A DNA stretch of 64,000 bases from an uncultured Phascolarctobacterium sp. (GCF_905212365.1 NZ_CAJMEH010000001.1:70157-134156), one strand, 5' to 3'; positions 1 to 12,945 are shown, counted from the first letter of the stretch. Numbers and translations: made by a program. The notes: generated from the letters alone by a model not told the origin.

Positions 1-43
1 TAACTGCATATTAAAATTTTCGTAAAAATTTAATGTGCTACAC

Positions 44-72
44 TTTATTTCTCCAATAGAGTATGCTATACT
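44..72 (+). promoter_or_regulatory. candidate sigma70 promoter of the cggR-gapA operon
   Basis: TTTATT (44-49) and TATACT (67-72) are separated by 17 bp, placing transcription start near 79, upstream of cggR. The -35 is poor, the -10 is good. The candidate CggR operator lies downstream of it, the arrangement known for Bacillus cggR. Confidence 0.45.
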
Positions 73-114
73 TATCAAAGAAAAACAGAATACCGATTCT
101 TTGTATTAAATTCG

Positions 115-151
115 TGGGACGCTAAAAGTACCACGAGGGACAAAATGTGCC
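115..151 (+). promoter_or_regulatory. candidate CggR operator (tandem GGGAC half-sites)
   Basis: GGGAC occurs at 116-120 and again at 137-141, a 21-bp period (two helical turns). The second is followed after six bases by TGCC. The known CggR operator is a direct repeat of CGGGAC-N6-TGTC units about 20 bp apart, located between promoter and cggR. Position and spacing agree; the distal TGTC parts are degenerate. Autoregulation of the operon is inferred. Confidence 0.5.
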
Positions 152-163
152 GAGGCAGCAATT

Positions 164-2262
<2,099 letters not shown>

Positions 2263-2279
2263 GATAGGAGTAGTTATCC

Positions 2280-4205
2280 GTGGATAAGAAAACTGTACGT
2301 GATTTAGACGTGGCCGGTAAAAAGGTACTGGTGCGCGTAGATTTTAACGTCCCCTTCGACGATAAGGGCAATATTTCCGACGATACCCGTATCCGCGCTT
2401 CTTTGGAAACCATTAAATATCTGCTGGAGCACAAGGCCGCCGTTATTTTGATGGCGCATTTGGGCCGTCCTAAAGGACAGGTTAATCCTAAATACAGTCT
2501 TGCTCCCGTAGCTAAGCATTTGGGCAAGCTGCTGAGCAAAAAGATTCTGTTCGCTGCCGACTGTGTAGGGACGGAGGCAAAGGCCGCGGCTAAAAAGCTG
2601 AAAGCTGGCCATGTGCTGCTGCTGGAAAATTTGCGCTTTCATAAGGAAGAAGAAAAGAACGATATGGAATTTGCCGAGCAGCTGGCGTCCCTGGCCGACC
2701 TGTACGTTAACGATGGCTTTGGCGTTTCTCACCGCGCGCACGCTTCCGTAGAGGGCGTTACTCACTTCCTGCCTGCTGCCGCAGGCTTCCTGCTGGAAAA
2801 GGAAATCGAATATGTGGGCCGCGCCGTAACGGAGCCGCTGCATCCCTTTGCCGCTATTATCGGCGGCGCTAAGGTCAGCGATAAAATCGGTGTGATTAAC
2901 AATCTGCTGGATAAGGTTGATACGCTGCTGATCGGCGGCGGTATGGCCAACACCTTCCTGGCTGCGCAGGGCTGCGCTATGGGCAAATCCTTAGTAGAAG
3001 AGGATAAGATAGAGCTGGCCAAGGAGCTGCTGGCGAAGGCTAAGAAGAACAAGGTAAATCTGCTGCTGCCTACGGATTTGGTAATGGCGGAAGCCTTTGC
3101 TGCCGGCGCTAAGCATGTTACCGAGGATATTAAGCATCTGAATCAGGACTATATGGCTCTGGATATCGGCGCAGAAACGGCTAAAGCCTATGCCGCTGCG
3201 CTGGCAGACGCTAAAATGATAGTGTGGAACGGGCCTATGGGCGTGTTTGAAATGGACGCCTTCTGCAAGGGTACGGAGGCCGTGGCTAAGGCCGTGGCCC
3301 GCAGCCGCGCAGTCAGCATCGTAGGCGGCGGCGACAGCGTGGCCGCTGTCGAAAAGCTGGGACTGGCTAAGCGTATTTCCCATATTTCCACCGGCGGCGG
3401 CGCATCTCTGGAATATCTGGAGGGCAAGGTGCTGCCCGGCGTGGCGGCTTTGGACGACCTGCGCCGCAAAATGATTGCCGGCAACTGGAAGATGCACAAG
3501 ACCGTCAGCGAGGCCGTGGAGCTGGCTGAGGATATTGTGATGGAAACTAACGGCACTCTGAACGAGGTAGTTATTTTCCCGCCCTTTACCGCTTTGGAAA
3601 CCGTGGCTGACGCTATCGACGGCAAGCATGTGGGCTATGGCGCTCAGGACCTGCACTGGGAGGATAAGGGCGCTTTCACCGGCGCTGTTTCCGGAGCCAT
3701 GATCGCCGATATCTGCGCTGAATATGTGCTGGTAGGCCACAGCGAGCGCCGCACTATTTTCGGTGAGAACGAAAAAATTGTCGCCAGCAAAATTATCGCC
3801 GCTTACCGCAACGGCCTTAAGCCCATGCTGTGCGTAGGTGAAAATCTGGCCGAGCGCGAAGCTGGCAAGACTGCGCGCAAGATTAATATGCAGCTGAAAA
3901 GCGCGCTGCGCGTAATCGCTCCTGAGGACGCCGTTAATCTGGTGGTTGCTTACGAGCCCGTTTGGGCCATTGGCAGCGGCAAGGCGGCTACTCCGGCTGA
4001 CGCGCAGGAGGTATGCCGTCTGATTCGCGATAAAATCGCTAAGATTTTGTCGCCGGAGATTGCCCGTCAGGTGCGCATCCTGTACGGCGGCAGCGTTAAT
4101 GAAAAGAACGCCGCAGATTTCAATATCAGCGGTATAGACGGCGTTTTGGTTGGCGGCGCTTCCTTGAAGGCCGACAGCTTTGCTAAGATAGTACGCAGCT
4201 TTTAA
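2280..4205 (+). CDS. pgk-tpiA: fused phosphoglycerate kinase / triosephosphate isomerase
   Basis: One uninterrupted 641-residue frame encodes two glycolytic enzymes. Residues 1-394 are a full phosphoglycerate kinase ([10 protein letters not shown] near the start, [11 protein letters not shown]-terminal [10 protein letters not shown] and [13 protein letters not shown]). Residues 395-641 are a full triosephosphate isomerase: NWK with Lys404, catalytic His487 in VGHSERR, catalytic Glu559 in [12 protein letters not shown], and phosphate-binding YGGSVN. There is practically no linker: PGK ends ...AALDD and the isomerase begins LRRKMIAGN, the usual isomerase start Met being a CTG Leu here. Translation starts at GTG 2280 behind ATAGGAG. 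PGK-TIM fusions are known from Thermotoga; I do not know how widespread they are in this lineage. Confidence 0.95.
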   Translation: MDKKTVRDLDVAGKKVLVRVDFNVPFDDKGNISDDTRIRASLETIKYLLEHKAAVILMAHLGRPKGQVNPKYSLAPVAKHLGKLLSKKILFAADCVGTEAKAAAKKLKAGHVLLLENLRFHKEEEKNDMEFAEQLASLADLYVNDGFGVSHRAHASVEGVTHFLPAAAGFLLEKEIEYVGRAVTEPLHPFAAIIGGAKVSDKIGVINNLLDKVDTLLIGGGMANTFLAAQGCAMGKSLVEEDKIELAKELLAKAKKNKVNLLLPTDLVMAEAFAAGAKHVTEDIKHLNQDYMALDIGAETAKAYAAALADAKMIVWNGPMGVFEMDAFCKGTEAVAKAVARSRAVSIVGGGDSVAAVEKLGLAKRISHISTGGGASLEYLEGKVLPGVAALDDLRRKMIAGNWKMHKTVSEAVELAEDIVMETNGTLNEVVIFPPFTALETVADAIDGKHVGYGAQDLHWEDKGAFTGAVSGAMIADICAEYVLVGHSERRTIFGENEKIVASKIIAAYRNGLKPMLCVGENLAEREAGKTARKINMQLKSALRVIAPEDAVNLVVAYEPVWAIGSGKAATPADAQEVCRLIRDKIAKILSPEIARQVRILYGGSVNEKNAADFNISGIDGVLVGGASLKADSFAKIVRSF

Positions 4206-4220
4206 TTGAAGAAAGCAGTG

Positions 4221-4274
4221 ACCCGCAGCCTGCCGGTAAAGCCTTGCGGCTGCCGGCAGGTTGGCGGGTTTTAT
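4221..4274 (+). terminator. hairpin between tpiA and gpmI, possible attenuator
   Basis: A long stem: ACCCGC (4221-4226) pairs with GCGGGT (4264-4269), and CCTGCCGG (4229-4236) pairs with CCGGCAGG (4253-4260). It ends in a short GGGTTTTAT. The T-run is weak, so partial termination, giving less gpmI-eno than gapA-pgk, is more likely than a full stop. Confidence 0.55.
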
Positions 4275-4316
4275 CGCTTTCTGTACTTATAAATGATAAT
4301 ATATGGAAGGCGAAGC

Positions 4317-5834
4317 ATGAAACATCCTGTACTTTTAATGATTTTAGACGGCTGGGGCATTGCTCCCGCCAGCAGCACCAACGCTGCGGCAGTTGCCAGG
4401 ACACCTAACCTCGACGGTTATTTTGCCAATTATCCGCATACCACCTTACAGGCTAGCGGCCGGGAGGTAGGCCTGCCTGCGGGGCAAATCGGCAATTCCG
4501 AGGTGGGGCATTTGAATATCGGCTCAGGCCGCATTATTTACCAAAGCCTGACCCGCATCAGCAAGTCCATTGAGGACGGCGATTTCTTTAAGAACAGCGT
4601 GCTGTGCGATACTATGGAAAAAACCAAGGAGGCGGGCGCTGCGCTGCATTTGCTGGGCCTGGTATCCGACGGTGGCGTCCACAGCCATATTTCCCATTTG
4701 CTGGCGTTGCTGGAAATGGCTAAGCAGCACGGCTTGAGCCGCGTTTATGTACACGCCTTTTTGGACGGACGCGACGTGCCGCCCCAAAGCGCGTTGACCT
4801 ATATCGAGGAATTGGAACAGGCTATGGACAGGATCGGCGTAGGCCGTATCGCTACTGTCAGCGGCCGCTATTACGCCATGGACCGCGATAAACGCTGGGA
4901 GCGCGTAGAGCGTGCTTACAGGGCTGTTACGCTGGGCGAGGGCGTGCCTGCCGCCAGCGCTGCCGCAGGCGTGCAGGCGTCCTATGCTGCCGGTGTGACC
5001 GACGAATTTGTGGTGCCGTTGGTAGTAAATGGCGTAGACGGACGCATTAAGGCCGGCGACGGCGTAATTTTCTTTAACTTCCGTCCTGACCGCGCTCGTG
5101 AGCTTACCCGTGCGCTGTATGACGAGGACTTTCCGTATTTTGCCCGTCCGGAGGGCGTGCGGCCGGTGCGTTTTGCCTGCATGGCGCAGTATGACGCGAC
5201 TATCGACGCGCCTGTGGCCTATCCGCCCGAATCCATTGACGATACGCTGGGACAGGTGCTGGCGGCCCGCGGTATGCGGCAGCTGCGCATAGCCGAAACG
5301 GAAAAATACGCCCATGTAACCTTCTTCTTTAACGGCGGCGTGGAGGAGCCTAATGCTGGCGAAGAGCGTATCCTCATTCCTTCGCCCAAGGTAGCGACCT
5401 ACGATTTGCAGCCGGAAATGAGCGCCGAGGAGGTAACGCAGGCGCTGTTGGCGGAATTGGAGCAGGATAAATTTGACGCAATCATTCTGAACTTCGCTAA
5501 TCCCGACATGGTGGGGCATACGGGAGTGCTGGCAGCCGCCGTTCAGGCGATGGAAAAGGTGGACGACTGCGCCGGACGCATCGTGCGCAAAGTGCTGGAG
5601 CTGGACGGCACGGTCTGCATTACGGCGGACCATGGTAATTTGGAGAAAATGGCGGAGGCTGACGGCGAGCCTAATACGGCTCATACCACCAACCCTGTGC
5701 CCTTCATCGTGGTGAGCAAGCAGCAGCATAAGCTGCACAGCGGTATTTTGGCCGATATTGCGCCGACGCTGCTGGAGCTTTTGCATATCGAGCAGCCTGC
5801 CGCTATGACGGGCCATAGCTTATTGGAAAAATAA
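4317..5834 (+). CDS. gpmI: 2,3-bisphosphoglycerate-independent phosphoglycerate mutase
   Basis: A 505-residue metal-dependent mutase of the alkaline-phosphatase superfamily, interconverting 3- and 2-phosphoglycerate. Metal ligand Asp11 lies in ILDGWG and the phosphoserine nucleophile Ser61 in GNSEVGH; later motifs DGRDVPP, RPDRARE and TADHGN are all present. The length matches the family (about 510). The ATG at 4317 is preferred over an in-frame ATG at 4293 because GGAAGG lies 6 bases upstream and homologues begin with this [13 protein letters not shown] stretch. It lies between pgk-tpiA and eno in the glycolytic operon. Confidence 0.97.
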   Translation: MKHPVLLMILDGWGIAPASSTNAAAVARTPNLDGYFANYPHTTLQASGREVGLPAGQIGNSEVGHLNIGSGRIIYQSLTRISKSIEDGDFFKNSVLCDTMEKTKEAGAALHLLGLVSDGGVHSHISHLLALLEMAKQHGLSRVYVHAFLDGRDVPPQSALTYIEELEQAMDRIGVGRIATVSGRYYAMDRDKRWERVERAYRAVTLGEGVPAASAAAGVQASYAAGVTDEFVVPLVVNGVDGRIKAGDGVIFFNFRPDRARELTRALYDEDFPYFARPEGVRPVRFACMAQYDATIDAPVAYPPESIDDTLGQVLAARGMRQLRIAETEKYAHVTFFFNGGVEEPNAGEERILIPSPKVATYDLQPEMSAEEVTQALLAELEQDKFDAIILNFANPDMVGHTGVLAAAVQAMEKVDDCAGRIVRKVLELDGTVCITADHGNLEKMAEADGEPNTAHTTNPVPFIVVSKQQHKLHSGILADIAPTLLELLHIEQPAAMTGHSLLEK

Positions 5835-5850
5835 AATTAGAGGTGAGTGA

Positions 5851-7140
<1,290 letters not shown>

Positions 7141-7154
7141 GCTTACTTGCAGCG

Positions 7155-7188
7155 AGAGCAGAGGCCTGAGGGCTTCTGCTCTTTTTTT
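7155..7188 (+). terminator. rho-independent terminator of the glycolytic operon
   Basis: AGAGCAGA (7155-7162) pairs with TCTGCTCT (7175-7182), with GCC/GGC inside, and runs directly into seven Ts. Confidence 0.9.
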
Positions 7189-7245
7189 GCGTTGATTTTA
7201 CGCCTCTCTAGCGCCCGTTCCCCCGGAGCGCGGCAGCGCTTCAAA

Positions 7246-7270
7246 TAAAATCCGCTCAATGCGGATTTTA
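7246..7270. repeat. perfect 10-bp inverted repeat next to the riboswitch promoter
   Basis: TAAAATCCGC (7246-7255), five-base loop, GCGGATTTTA (7261-7270). The right arm stops three bases before the -35 of the following promoter. It could be a bidirectional terminator or a repressor operator; the A/T outer arms fit a terminator on either strand. Confidence 0.6.
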
Positions 7271-7272
7271 GC

Positions 7273-7300
7273 TTGACTGGGGGGGACGAGAGTGTATAAT
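7273..7300 (+). promoter_or_regulatory. sigma70 promoter of the cobalamin-uptake operon
   Basis: TTGACT (7273-7278), 16-bp spacer with a run of seven Gs, TATAAT (7295-7300). Transcription would start near 7307, about 55 bases before the riboswitch. Confidence 0.75.
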
Positions 7301-7361
7301 ATTGCACAAGAAATACTAATAAGAAAAGAATAATATCTGATGGAATAAATTAATAAAATTT

Positions 7362-7510
7362 AAGAATCAGGTGCAGCGATGCTTAATAGAGAAACAGGTG
7401 CAATGCCTGTGCTGTCCCGCAGCTGTATGGTGGAGCAGACTTTATATGTCACTGGGAAACCGGGAAGGCTAAGCCTGCTGTGAAACCGAGCCAGAAGAAC
7501 TGCCTGATTT
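7362..7510 (+). promoter_or_regulatory. cobalamin (adenosylcobalamin-type) riboswitch aptamer
   Basis: The basal stem P1 is AATCAGG (7365-7371) paired with CCTGATT (7503-7509). Between them are the family hallmarks: GTGC near the 5' end, the conserved segment GTGCTGTCCCGCAGCTGTA, ACTGGGAAACCGGGAAGG and the B12 box GCCAGAAGAACTGCC. These match the cobalamin riboswitch consensus. Bound cobalamin should repress the downstream uptake genes. Confidence 0.93.
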
Positions 7511-7538
7511 ACATGCTGAAAATTCTGCGATAGACGGA

Positions 7539-7590
7539 AGGGCATATGGTGGAGAAGTGCGCCCTTTTGCTGTGAGCAGAGGGCGCTTTT
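7539..7590 (+). terminator. riboswitch expression platform: terminator with competing stem
   Basis: GCGCCCT (7559-7565) pairs with AGGGCGC (7580-7586) and is followed by TTTT, an intrinsic terminator about 50 bases past the aptamer. AGGGC at 7539-7543 can instead pair with GCCCT at 7561-7565, a plausible antiterminator. This implies transcriptional control by cobalamin. Confidence 0.75.
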
Positions 7591-7676
7591 ACTTTGTGAT
7601 TTTAGATTAAGCGGCAAGCGAAACACGGACAGCTCGGCAGCTTAATTTAAAAAATAAAATTAAGAGGTGTGGAAAG

Positions 7677-9845
7677 ATGTTGAAGAAAAAGCAAGCTTTA
7701 GTGATGTCGGTGCTGTGCGCTATTGCCAGCGTAGGTTTCGTAATGAGCGCCGGAGCAGAAGAAGCTGCGAACGAAGAAAGACCTGTTTTTGCACTCGACA
7801 CTATTGTTGTTGAAGCAGACAGAGAGGCATTACCGGGCGGTTTTGTATCCCGCGAAGGCAATTTAGGCCGCTTGGGCAACAAGAATATTATGGATATGCC
7901 CTTTACGCAAACCAGCTTTACGGAAAAGACCATTGAAAAATTTAACGATCCCAGCGCTCAGCTGACTGGAGTATTGATTAATACTCCGTCAGTTAAGAGC
8001 AGCAGCTATACGCTGTATAACGACTTTTCTATCCGCGGCTTGGGAATGACTGGCTATAACCTGTATGTCAACGGCGTACCCGGCATGTTTACCCAATCGA
8101 CTATTCCTACGGATTTTGCCGAGCGTATTGAAATAATTTCCGGCCCGGCGATGGGCTTTAACGGTACTACTACGCGCCAGTCCGCCGGCGGTCTTGTTAA
8201 TATGTACACGAAGCGTGCGGGCGACGAGGATCTTACTCGTTACACGCAAACCTTCTCCGGCAGTTCCTCCTTTGGCGAGCGTATTGACGTAAGCAGAAGA
8301 TTTGGCAGCAACAAGGAGTGGGGCCTGCGCATTAACGCGCAAAATACGCAGGGTGAAGAGCTGACCGGTGTAGGCGAGGAGCTGACCAACAGGGATATCT
8401 TTATCAATTTGGATCACCATGATAAAAATAGCAAGACTAATTTATTTGCTGGCTACAGCTATTCCGAGCTGGAAAAATCTGCTCGTTGGTTCCAGTTTGG
8501 TACAGGTGTAACAACCTTACCCAGCGCTCCCAGCAATAAGATGAACTACGCTTATGACGGACAGGGAGCAACTTTGGACAGATGGATGGCAGTGTTGAAT
8601 CACGAGCAAAAGATCAGCGATGATTGGACGGCTTTCTTCAACGGCGGTTTCTGCCGTTATGATTTGTTTAACAACAAAACTGGCAGAGCCAGCGAGCCTT
8701 ATACAGTTATAAATAATGCAGGTGATTTCAACTCTGTGGACCGTGACGGCCCGCTTGCTATTAGCAATTATTATGGCGAGTTTGGCGTTAAGGGTAATCT
8801 TTATACTGGCGAAGTAAAGCATAATGTGGTTTTGTCGGTCGATAAGAGTTGGAACACCCAGTGGAGCGGTAGCGGTAACAAACCGATTGCGTTTGCTGGC
8901 AATATATATGAAGGACGCACGGAAAATTTCAATCCTGACTTAGGCAAGAATAATTTCTATAAAACCGGACACAGCGAATTTTGGGGATTGGCTTTAGTAG
9001 ATACGTTGGAGTATGGCAAAGCACAGCTGATGCTGGGCGTGCATAACCAACATTCCGATGTTGACAGCTTTACTAGCGGCAGCAAAACTGGTTCTATCAG
9101 CAGTAGCGCTACCTCCCCGATTTATGGCTTTATTTATAAGCCTGTAGAAAATTTGTCTCTGTATGCCAGTCATACGGAGAGCTTTGCAGGCGGTTCTGCT
9201 GTTACAAATACGAAGTATACAAACCTAGGTGCGATTTTAGATCCTGCAAAAACTAAGCAGAATGAGATTGGTATTAAATATGAAAATGCTGGGTTGCTGA
9301 CTACTTTAAGCGCGTTCAATATTAAAAAGGCTGGTACGGTCGATGAATTACGCAATGGCAAATTGTATTGCACTCAGGACGGCGAGGATGAACATGAAGG
9401 CATAGAGTTTTCCATTAATGGCAAAATAGCGCCTAAGTGGAACGTTATGGGCGGCGTTATGTATTTGGACGCTAAGCGTAATAAGACTTCCGATAGCAAT
9501 AAGGATGGTGTAGGCGATTACGATGGCTATCGCGTGAACGGCGCTTCCAAATGGAACGGCGTTTTGAGTTTGGAATATGAAGCAAGCGATGATTTTTCTG
9601 TATTGGCAAGAGGATTGTATAACGGTAGCTCAACTATCAATAATGAAAAATTAGACGTTCCTTCATATTTTACTCTTGATTTGGGACTGAGCTATAAGAC
9701 AAAGATCAATAATACGCCAGTTAAGTTTACGGCGATGTGCTATAATGTTACTAATAAAGATTACTGGATGCCCCAATCCGGCAGCAATTATCTTGTACTG
9801 GCCAATCCGCGTACTGTTATGCTGTCCGCACAATTTGATCTGTAA
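7677..9845 (+). CDS. TonB-dependent outer-membrane receptor, probable corrinoid importer
   Basis: A 722-residue outer-membrane receptor. A signal peptide (1 to about 27, ending MSAGA) is followed by a TonB-box-like DTIVVEA (about 41-47), a plug domain (TSFTEKTIEKF, SIRGLGM, VNGVPGM, ERIEIISGPAM) and a C-terminal beta-barrel. The plug resembles ferric-siderophore receptors more than classic BtuB. The cobalamin riboswitch in front and the BtuFCD-like genes behind argue for cobalamin or a related corrinoid as cargo (inference from context). Its presence shows the host has an outer membrane. The protein ends AQFDL rather than in a terminal aromatic residue. Start ATG at 7677 follows AAGAGGTGTGG. 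Confidence 0.9.
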   Translation: MLKKKQALVMSVLCAIASVGFVMSAGAEEAANEERPVFALDTIVVEADREALPGGFVSREGNLGRLGNKNIMDMPFTQTSFTEKTIEKFNDPSAQLTGVLINTPSVKSSSYTLYNDFSIRGLGMTGYNLYVNGVPGMFTQSTIPTDFAERIEIISGPAMGFNGTTTRQSAGGLVNMYTKRAGDEDLTRYTQTFSGSSSFGERIDVSRRFGSNKEWGLRINAQNTQGEELTGVGEELTNRDIFINLDHHDKNSKTNLFAGYSYSELEKSARWFQFGTGVTTLPSAPSNKMNYAYDGQGATLDRWMAVLNHEQKISDDWTAFFNGGFCRYDLFNNKTGRASEPYTVINNAGDFNSVDRDGPLAISNYYGEFGVKGNLYTGEVKHNVVLSVDKSWNTQWSGSGNKPIAFAGNIYEGRTENFNPDLGKNNFYKTGHSEFWGLALVDTLEYGKAQLMLGVHNQHSDVDSFTSGSKTGSISSSATSPIYGFIYKPVENLSLYASHTESFAGGSAVTNTKYTNLGAILDPAKTKQNEIGIKYENAGLLTTLSAFNIKKAGTVDELRNGKLYCTQDGEDEHEGIEFSINGKIAPKWNVMGGVMYLDAKRNKTSDSNKDGVGDYDGYRVNGASKWNGVLSLEYEASDDFSVLARGLYNGSSTINNEKLDVPSYFTLDLGLSYKTKINNTPVKFTAMCYNVTNKDYWMPQSGSNYLVLANPRTVMLSAQFDL

Positions 9846-9853
9846 AAATCGCT

Positions 9854-9890
9854 TTAAGGGAGACGCCTTGCGCTCTCCCTTAACTTTTCT
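9854..9890 (+). terminator. terminator/attenuator between receptor and btuF-like gene
   Basis: TTAAGGGAGA (9854-9863) pairs perfectly with TCTCCCTTAA (9874-9883), followed by CTTTTCTT. It would let the receptor be made in excess over the inner-membrane transporter. Confidence 0.8.
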
Positions 9891-9906
9891 TGTATAGGGA
9901 TTTATT

Positions 9907-10992
9907 ATGCGACATTATTTTCATAAAATTTTTCTGCTGCTTTTAGCTGTTGGCCTTTTACTTGCTTTATCCGGCTGCGGCAAGGGGCAGCAGGAAAATA
10001 TTGCTCAGGAACAGGCTGCTATTGTGGTATACGACAGCTTGGGCAGAAAAATTGAATTAACAAAGCCGCTGACGCGGGTAGCTATTGCCAACGCTTATAA
10101 TACCGACCTGACGGAGCTGGTGTCGGCGTTGGGCTGCTTGGACACTATTGTCGGCATTGACCAGAATATTTTGTGGAATCCCGACGCCTTTCATCATAAA
10201 TTTACTAAGGATCAGCTGATTTGCGCCCGCGAGGGCTTGGCTATCAATTATGAAAAGGTAATCGAGCTGAAGCCGCAGGCTTTATTGATTTCCAGCAAGG
10301 GCAGCTGGTATGACGCACAGGAAAAGCTGGGGCATTTCGGGATTAAGGTTATCGTTATCGATACCCATCATTTGGAGCAATTTGGCGCTAACTGCGAGCT
10401 GCTGGGAAAAATTTTTGCTAAGGAAGCCCGCGCTAGGGAAATAAAAGAATATTTTGGCGGGCAGCTGGCCTATGTACAGAAGCAGCTGGCAAATATCAGT
10501 CCTCGTAAAACGGTATATTTTGAATGCGGCGGGCCGGGAGCCACAACCATGCCGGGCAGCTATTTTTACAGTTTGGTACAGTACACTGGCGGCACTAATA
10601 TTATGGAGGACGCCGTGGAGCGCCACATAGTTCCGGAGGCCGTGGTGCTGCGTAATCCGCAGTATATCGTTAAAATGGCTGACCGTCGCTGGAAATATTC
10701 TTACCAGCCGCCTATGGAGGAGGAACACCTGCTTATTAAGCAGGACCTTTTGCAGCGTCCCGGTTGGGATGAAATAGACGCCGTTAAGCACGACCGTTTT
10801 TTTCAGCTTTCGTATTTTTCCCACTGTGGTGCTTCCAAGATCATCGGCGTACTTTACGTAGCGAAATTTTTGTATCCGGAATATTTGCCTGACCTGCATC
10901 CGGAGGCTGTCTTTAAGGTGTGGCTGACAAAATATTTAGGGCTGGATTATGTGGCCGGGCATACATACCCTGCCATGAATCTTGATTATTGA
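9907..10992 (+). CDS. cobalamin/iron-complex ABC transporter substrate-binding lipoprotein
   Basis: A 361-residue periplasmic binding protein of the BtuF/FepB (TroA-like) class. The N-terminus has a hydrophobic signal and a lipobox LSGC (Cys24), so it is probably anchored to the inner membrane. The mature part has the typical two-lobe motifs, such as KPLTRVAIANAYNTDLTELVSALG and YEKVIELKPQALLISS. It follows the TonB receptor by 61 bp and precedes a FecCD permease and ATPase, and so should hand the substrate from the periplasm to the permease. Cobalamin is the likely cargo because of the riboswitch; a ferric or haem-type ligand cannot be excluded from sequence alone. Confidence 0.87.
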   Translation: MRHYFHKIFLLLLAVGLLLALSGCGKGQQENIAQEQAAIVVYDSLGRKIELTKPLTRVAIANAYNTDLTELVSALGCLDTIVGIDQNILWNPDAFHHKFTKDQLICAREGLAINYEKVIELKPQALLISSKGSWYDAQEKLGHFGIKVIVIDTHHLEQFGANCELLGKIFAKEARAREIKEYFGGQLAYVQKQLANISPRKTVYFECGGPGATTMPGSYFYSLVQYTGGTNIMEDAVERHIVPEAVVLRNPQYIVKMADRRWKYSYQPPMEEEHLLIKQDLLQRPGWDEIDAVKHDRFFQLSYFSHCGASKIIGVLYVAKFLYPEYLPDLHPEAVFKVWLTKYLGLDYVAGHTYPAMNLDY

Positions 10993-11003
10993 AGGGGAAG
11001 GCT

Positions 11004-12056
11004 ATGTTGATTGAAAAACAATATCAAGCTTACAAGCAGGCCGCGCAAAAGAAGATTTTGCTGGCAGCCGCTTTGGTAATAATAGTAGCGCTATTCTGCC
11101 TGACCTTTGGCACGGAGCTGAGCCTGTGGGAAGGACTGGAGGCTGTTGGACGCTACGCTTGGTCGCAAGACTTTAACGAAGAACATATAGCTGCGGAAAA
11201 GGTGGTAATTTTTTTGCGCCTGCCGCGCATCTGTCTGGCAATTTTGGCGGGCGTGGGTCTTTCTGTTGCCGGTATGATGATGCAGTCGGTAACGCGCAAC
11301 TTTTTGGTCAGCCCGTTTACTTTGGGCGTTTCATCGGCAGCGGCCTTTGGCGCGTCCATGTGTATTGTTTTCGGCAGCGCGACGGTTTTTTACAACGATT
11401 TTTTGATCATCGGCAGCGCATTTATCGCTTCCTTATTAAGTATGCTGGTGGTTTTTGCCGTAGCCAGGCGTGTGGGTATTACGGCTAATTCCGTAATCCT
11501 TGTGGGCATTGCTTTGAATTATTTCTTTGCTGCTATGACTGCTTCCCTGCAATTTTTTGCTCAGGAAAATAAGCTGGCGGCTGTAGTGCAGTGGACCTTC
11601 GGCACCTTTAACCGGGCTAACTGGCACGCCGTCTGGATTATCGGCGTAGTACTGCTGGTATGTTGCTTGTACGCTGTACGCTTATTGCTGCAATGGAACG
11701 CTATGGCCAGCGGCGATGATGAATTGGTTAAAAGCTTGGGCATCGATCCGGAACGGCTGCGGGGAACGACTATGTTTTTAGCGGTGCTGATTACGGCGAC
11801 GATTATCAGCTTTACCGGCGTTATTGGATTTGTGGGGCTGATTGCGCCACACATGGCGCGTTTTTTAGTAGGGAACGATCATCAATGCTTGTTCCCTATG
11901 TCGGCAGCCATTGGCGCAGTGCTGCTGGTGTTGGCCGACACCCTGGGCAAATTCATTCTGTATCCTGTTAATGTGCCGGTTGGTATCGTGGTTTCCTTCG
12001 TTGGCGTGCCGATTTTCATTCATTTAATTCTTAACGCCAGAAAGGGTGGCTTGTAA
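11004..12056 (+). CDS. FecCD/BtuC-type ABC transporter permease
   Basis: A 350-residue multi-spanning permease (about ten transmembrane helices). Diagnostic segments are RLPRICLAILAGVGLSVAG and the C-terminal GFVGLIAPHMARFLVG coupling region contacting the ATPase. The ATG at 11004 is chosen for AGGGGAAGG 3-4 bases upstream; an in-frame TTG at 10989 would overlap the preceding gene. It abuts the ATPase gene without a gap. With its neighbours it forms a BtuCDF-like importer. Confidence 0.92.
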   Translation: MLIEKQYQAYKQAAQKKILLAAALVIIVALFCLTFGTELSLWEGLEAVGRYAWSQDFNEEHIAAEKVVIFLRLPRICLAILAGVGLSVAGMMMQSVTRNFLVSPFTLGVSSAAAFGASMCIVFGSATVFYNDFLIIGSAFIASLLSMLVVFAVARRVGITANSVILVGIALNYFFAAMTASLQFFAQENKLAAVVQWTFGTFNRANWHAVWIIGVVLLVCCLYAVRLLLQWNAMASGDDELVKSLGIDPERLRGTTMFLAVLITATIISFTGVIGFVGLIAPHMARFLVGNDHQCLFPMSAAIGAVLLVLADTLGKFILYPVNVPVGIVVSFVGVPIFIHLILNARKGGL

Positions 12057-12824
12057 ATGCTGACGATTAATAATCTATCCTTTGGCTATCACGCTGGCAA
12101 AGCTGTTTTGGATAATATTTCCCTGCAGGTAGAGCAGGGAGAGGTGTTGGGGATTTTAGGCCCTAATGGTACGGGCAAAACTACTTTTATTAAATGTATT
12201 AACCGTATTTTGCAGCCGCGTTCAGGGCAGGTGCTGTTTGACGGACAGGATATTGGTATGCTGACCCAGCAACAGATAGCCAGGCTGATGGCCTATGTGC
12301 CCCAATACATCAACAGCTTTTTCCCGATGACCGTTGTGGACGCGGTGATGATGGGCCGCCTGCCCTACGCCGGGCGCAGCTATTCGGAGCAGGACAAGCA
12401 GATTGTTTTTGACATTTTGCAGCGTATGAATCTGGAGCAGTTTGCTTTTCGCAGTATCAAAGAAATGAGCGGCGGCGAAAGGCAGCGGGTATTTATTGCC
12501 CGCGCTATGGCGCAGCAGCCGCGGCTGATAATTCTGGACGAGCCGACCAGCAGCCTGGATCTGCATAATCAGCTGTTTATTCTGCATACGATTGCCGGAC
12601 TTGCCAAAAAGAACGGCATTTCCATCATTATGACCATACATGATTTGAATTTGGCCGCTATGTTCTGCGACAAGCTGCTGATGCTCAAGGACACGCATAT
12701 TTTTGCTTACGGCTCGCCGCAGAAGGTTCTGCACGAGGATAATATAGACGCTATGTATAAGGTGCATACTAAAATAACTACGGAGGATGGCTTTAAGCAT
12801 GTCCGCCTGCTGAAGAAGCTGTAA
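12057..12824 (+). CDS. FecE/BtuD-type ABC transporter ATPase
   Basis: A 255-residue ATPase with Walker [10 protein letters not shown] (35-43), ABC signature MSGGERQRV (137-145), Walker B LIILDEP (157-163) and the switch His in MTIHDL. The ATG follows the permease stop codon immediately, implying translational coupling. It powers the importer formed with the two preceding genes. Confidence 0.94.
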   Translation: MLTINNLSFGYHAGKAVLDNISLQVEQGEVLGILGPNGTGKTTFIKCINRILQPRSGQVLFDGQDIGMLTQQQIARLMAYVPQYINSFFPMTVVDAVMMGRLPYAGRSYSEQDKQIVFDILQRMNLEQFAFRSIKEMSGGERQRVFIARAMAQQPRLIILDEPTSSLDLHNQLFILHTIAGLAKKNGISIIMTIHDLNLAAMFCDKLLMLKDTHIFAYGSPQKVLHEDNIDAMYKVHTKITTEDGFKHVRLLKKL

Positions 12825-12870
12825 TTTTTTCATTATATCAGCGTTGTTTGCACGCTTAAAAAGGGCTTTT

Positions 12871-12903
12871 ACGGACCGCCTGCTGCTGCGGTCTGTTTTT
12901 TTG
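12871..12903 (+). terminator. terminator of the cobalamin-uptake operon
   Basis: ACGGACCGC (12871-12879) pairs with GCGGTCTGT (12888-12896, one G-U pair) and ends in seven or more Ts. Confidence 0.88.
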
Positions 12904-12945
12904 TGCATTTTCAGACGGTTCTGTTAAATATTTTGCAAAATTACG

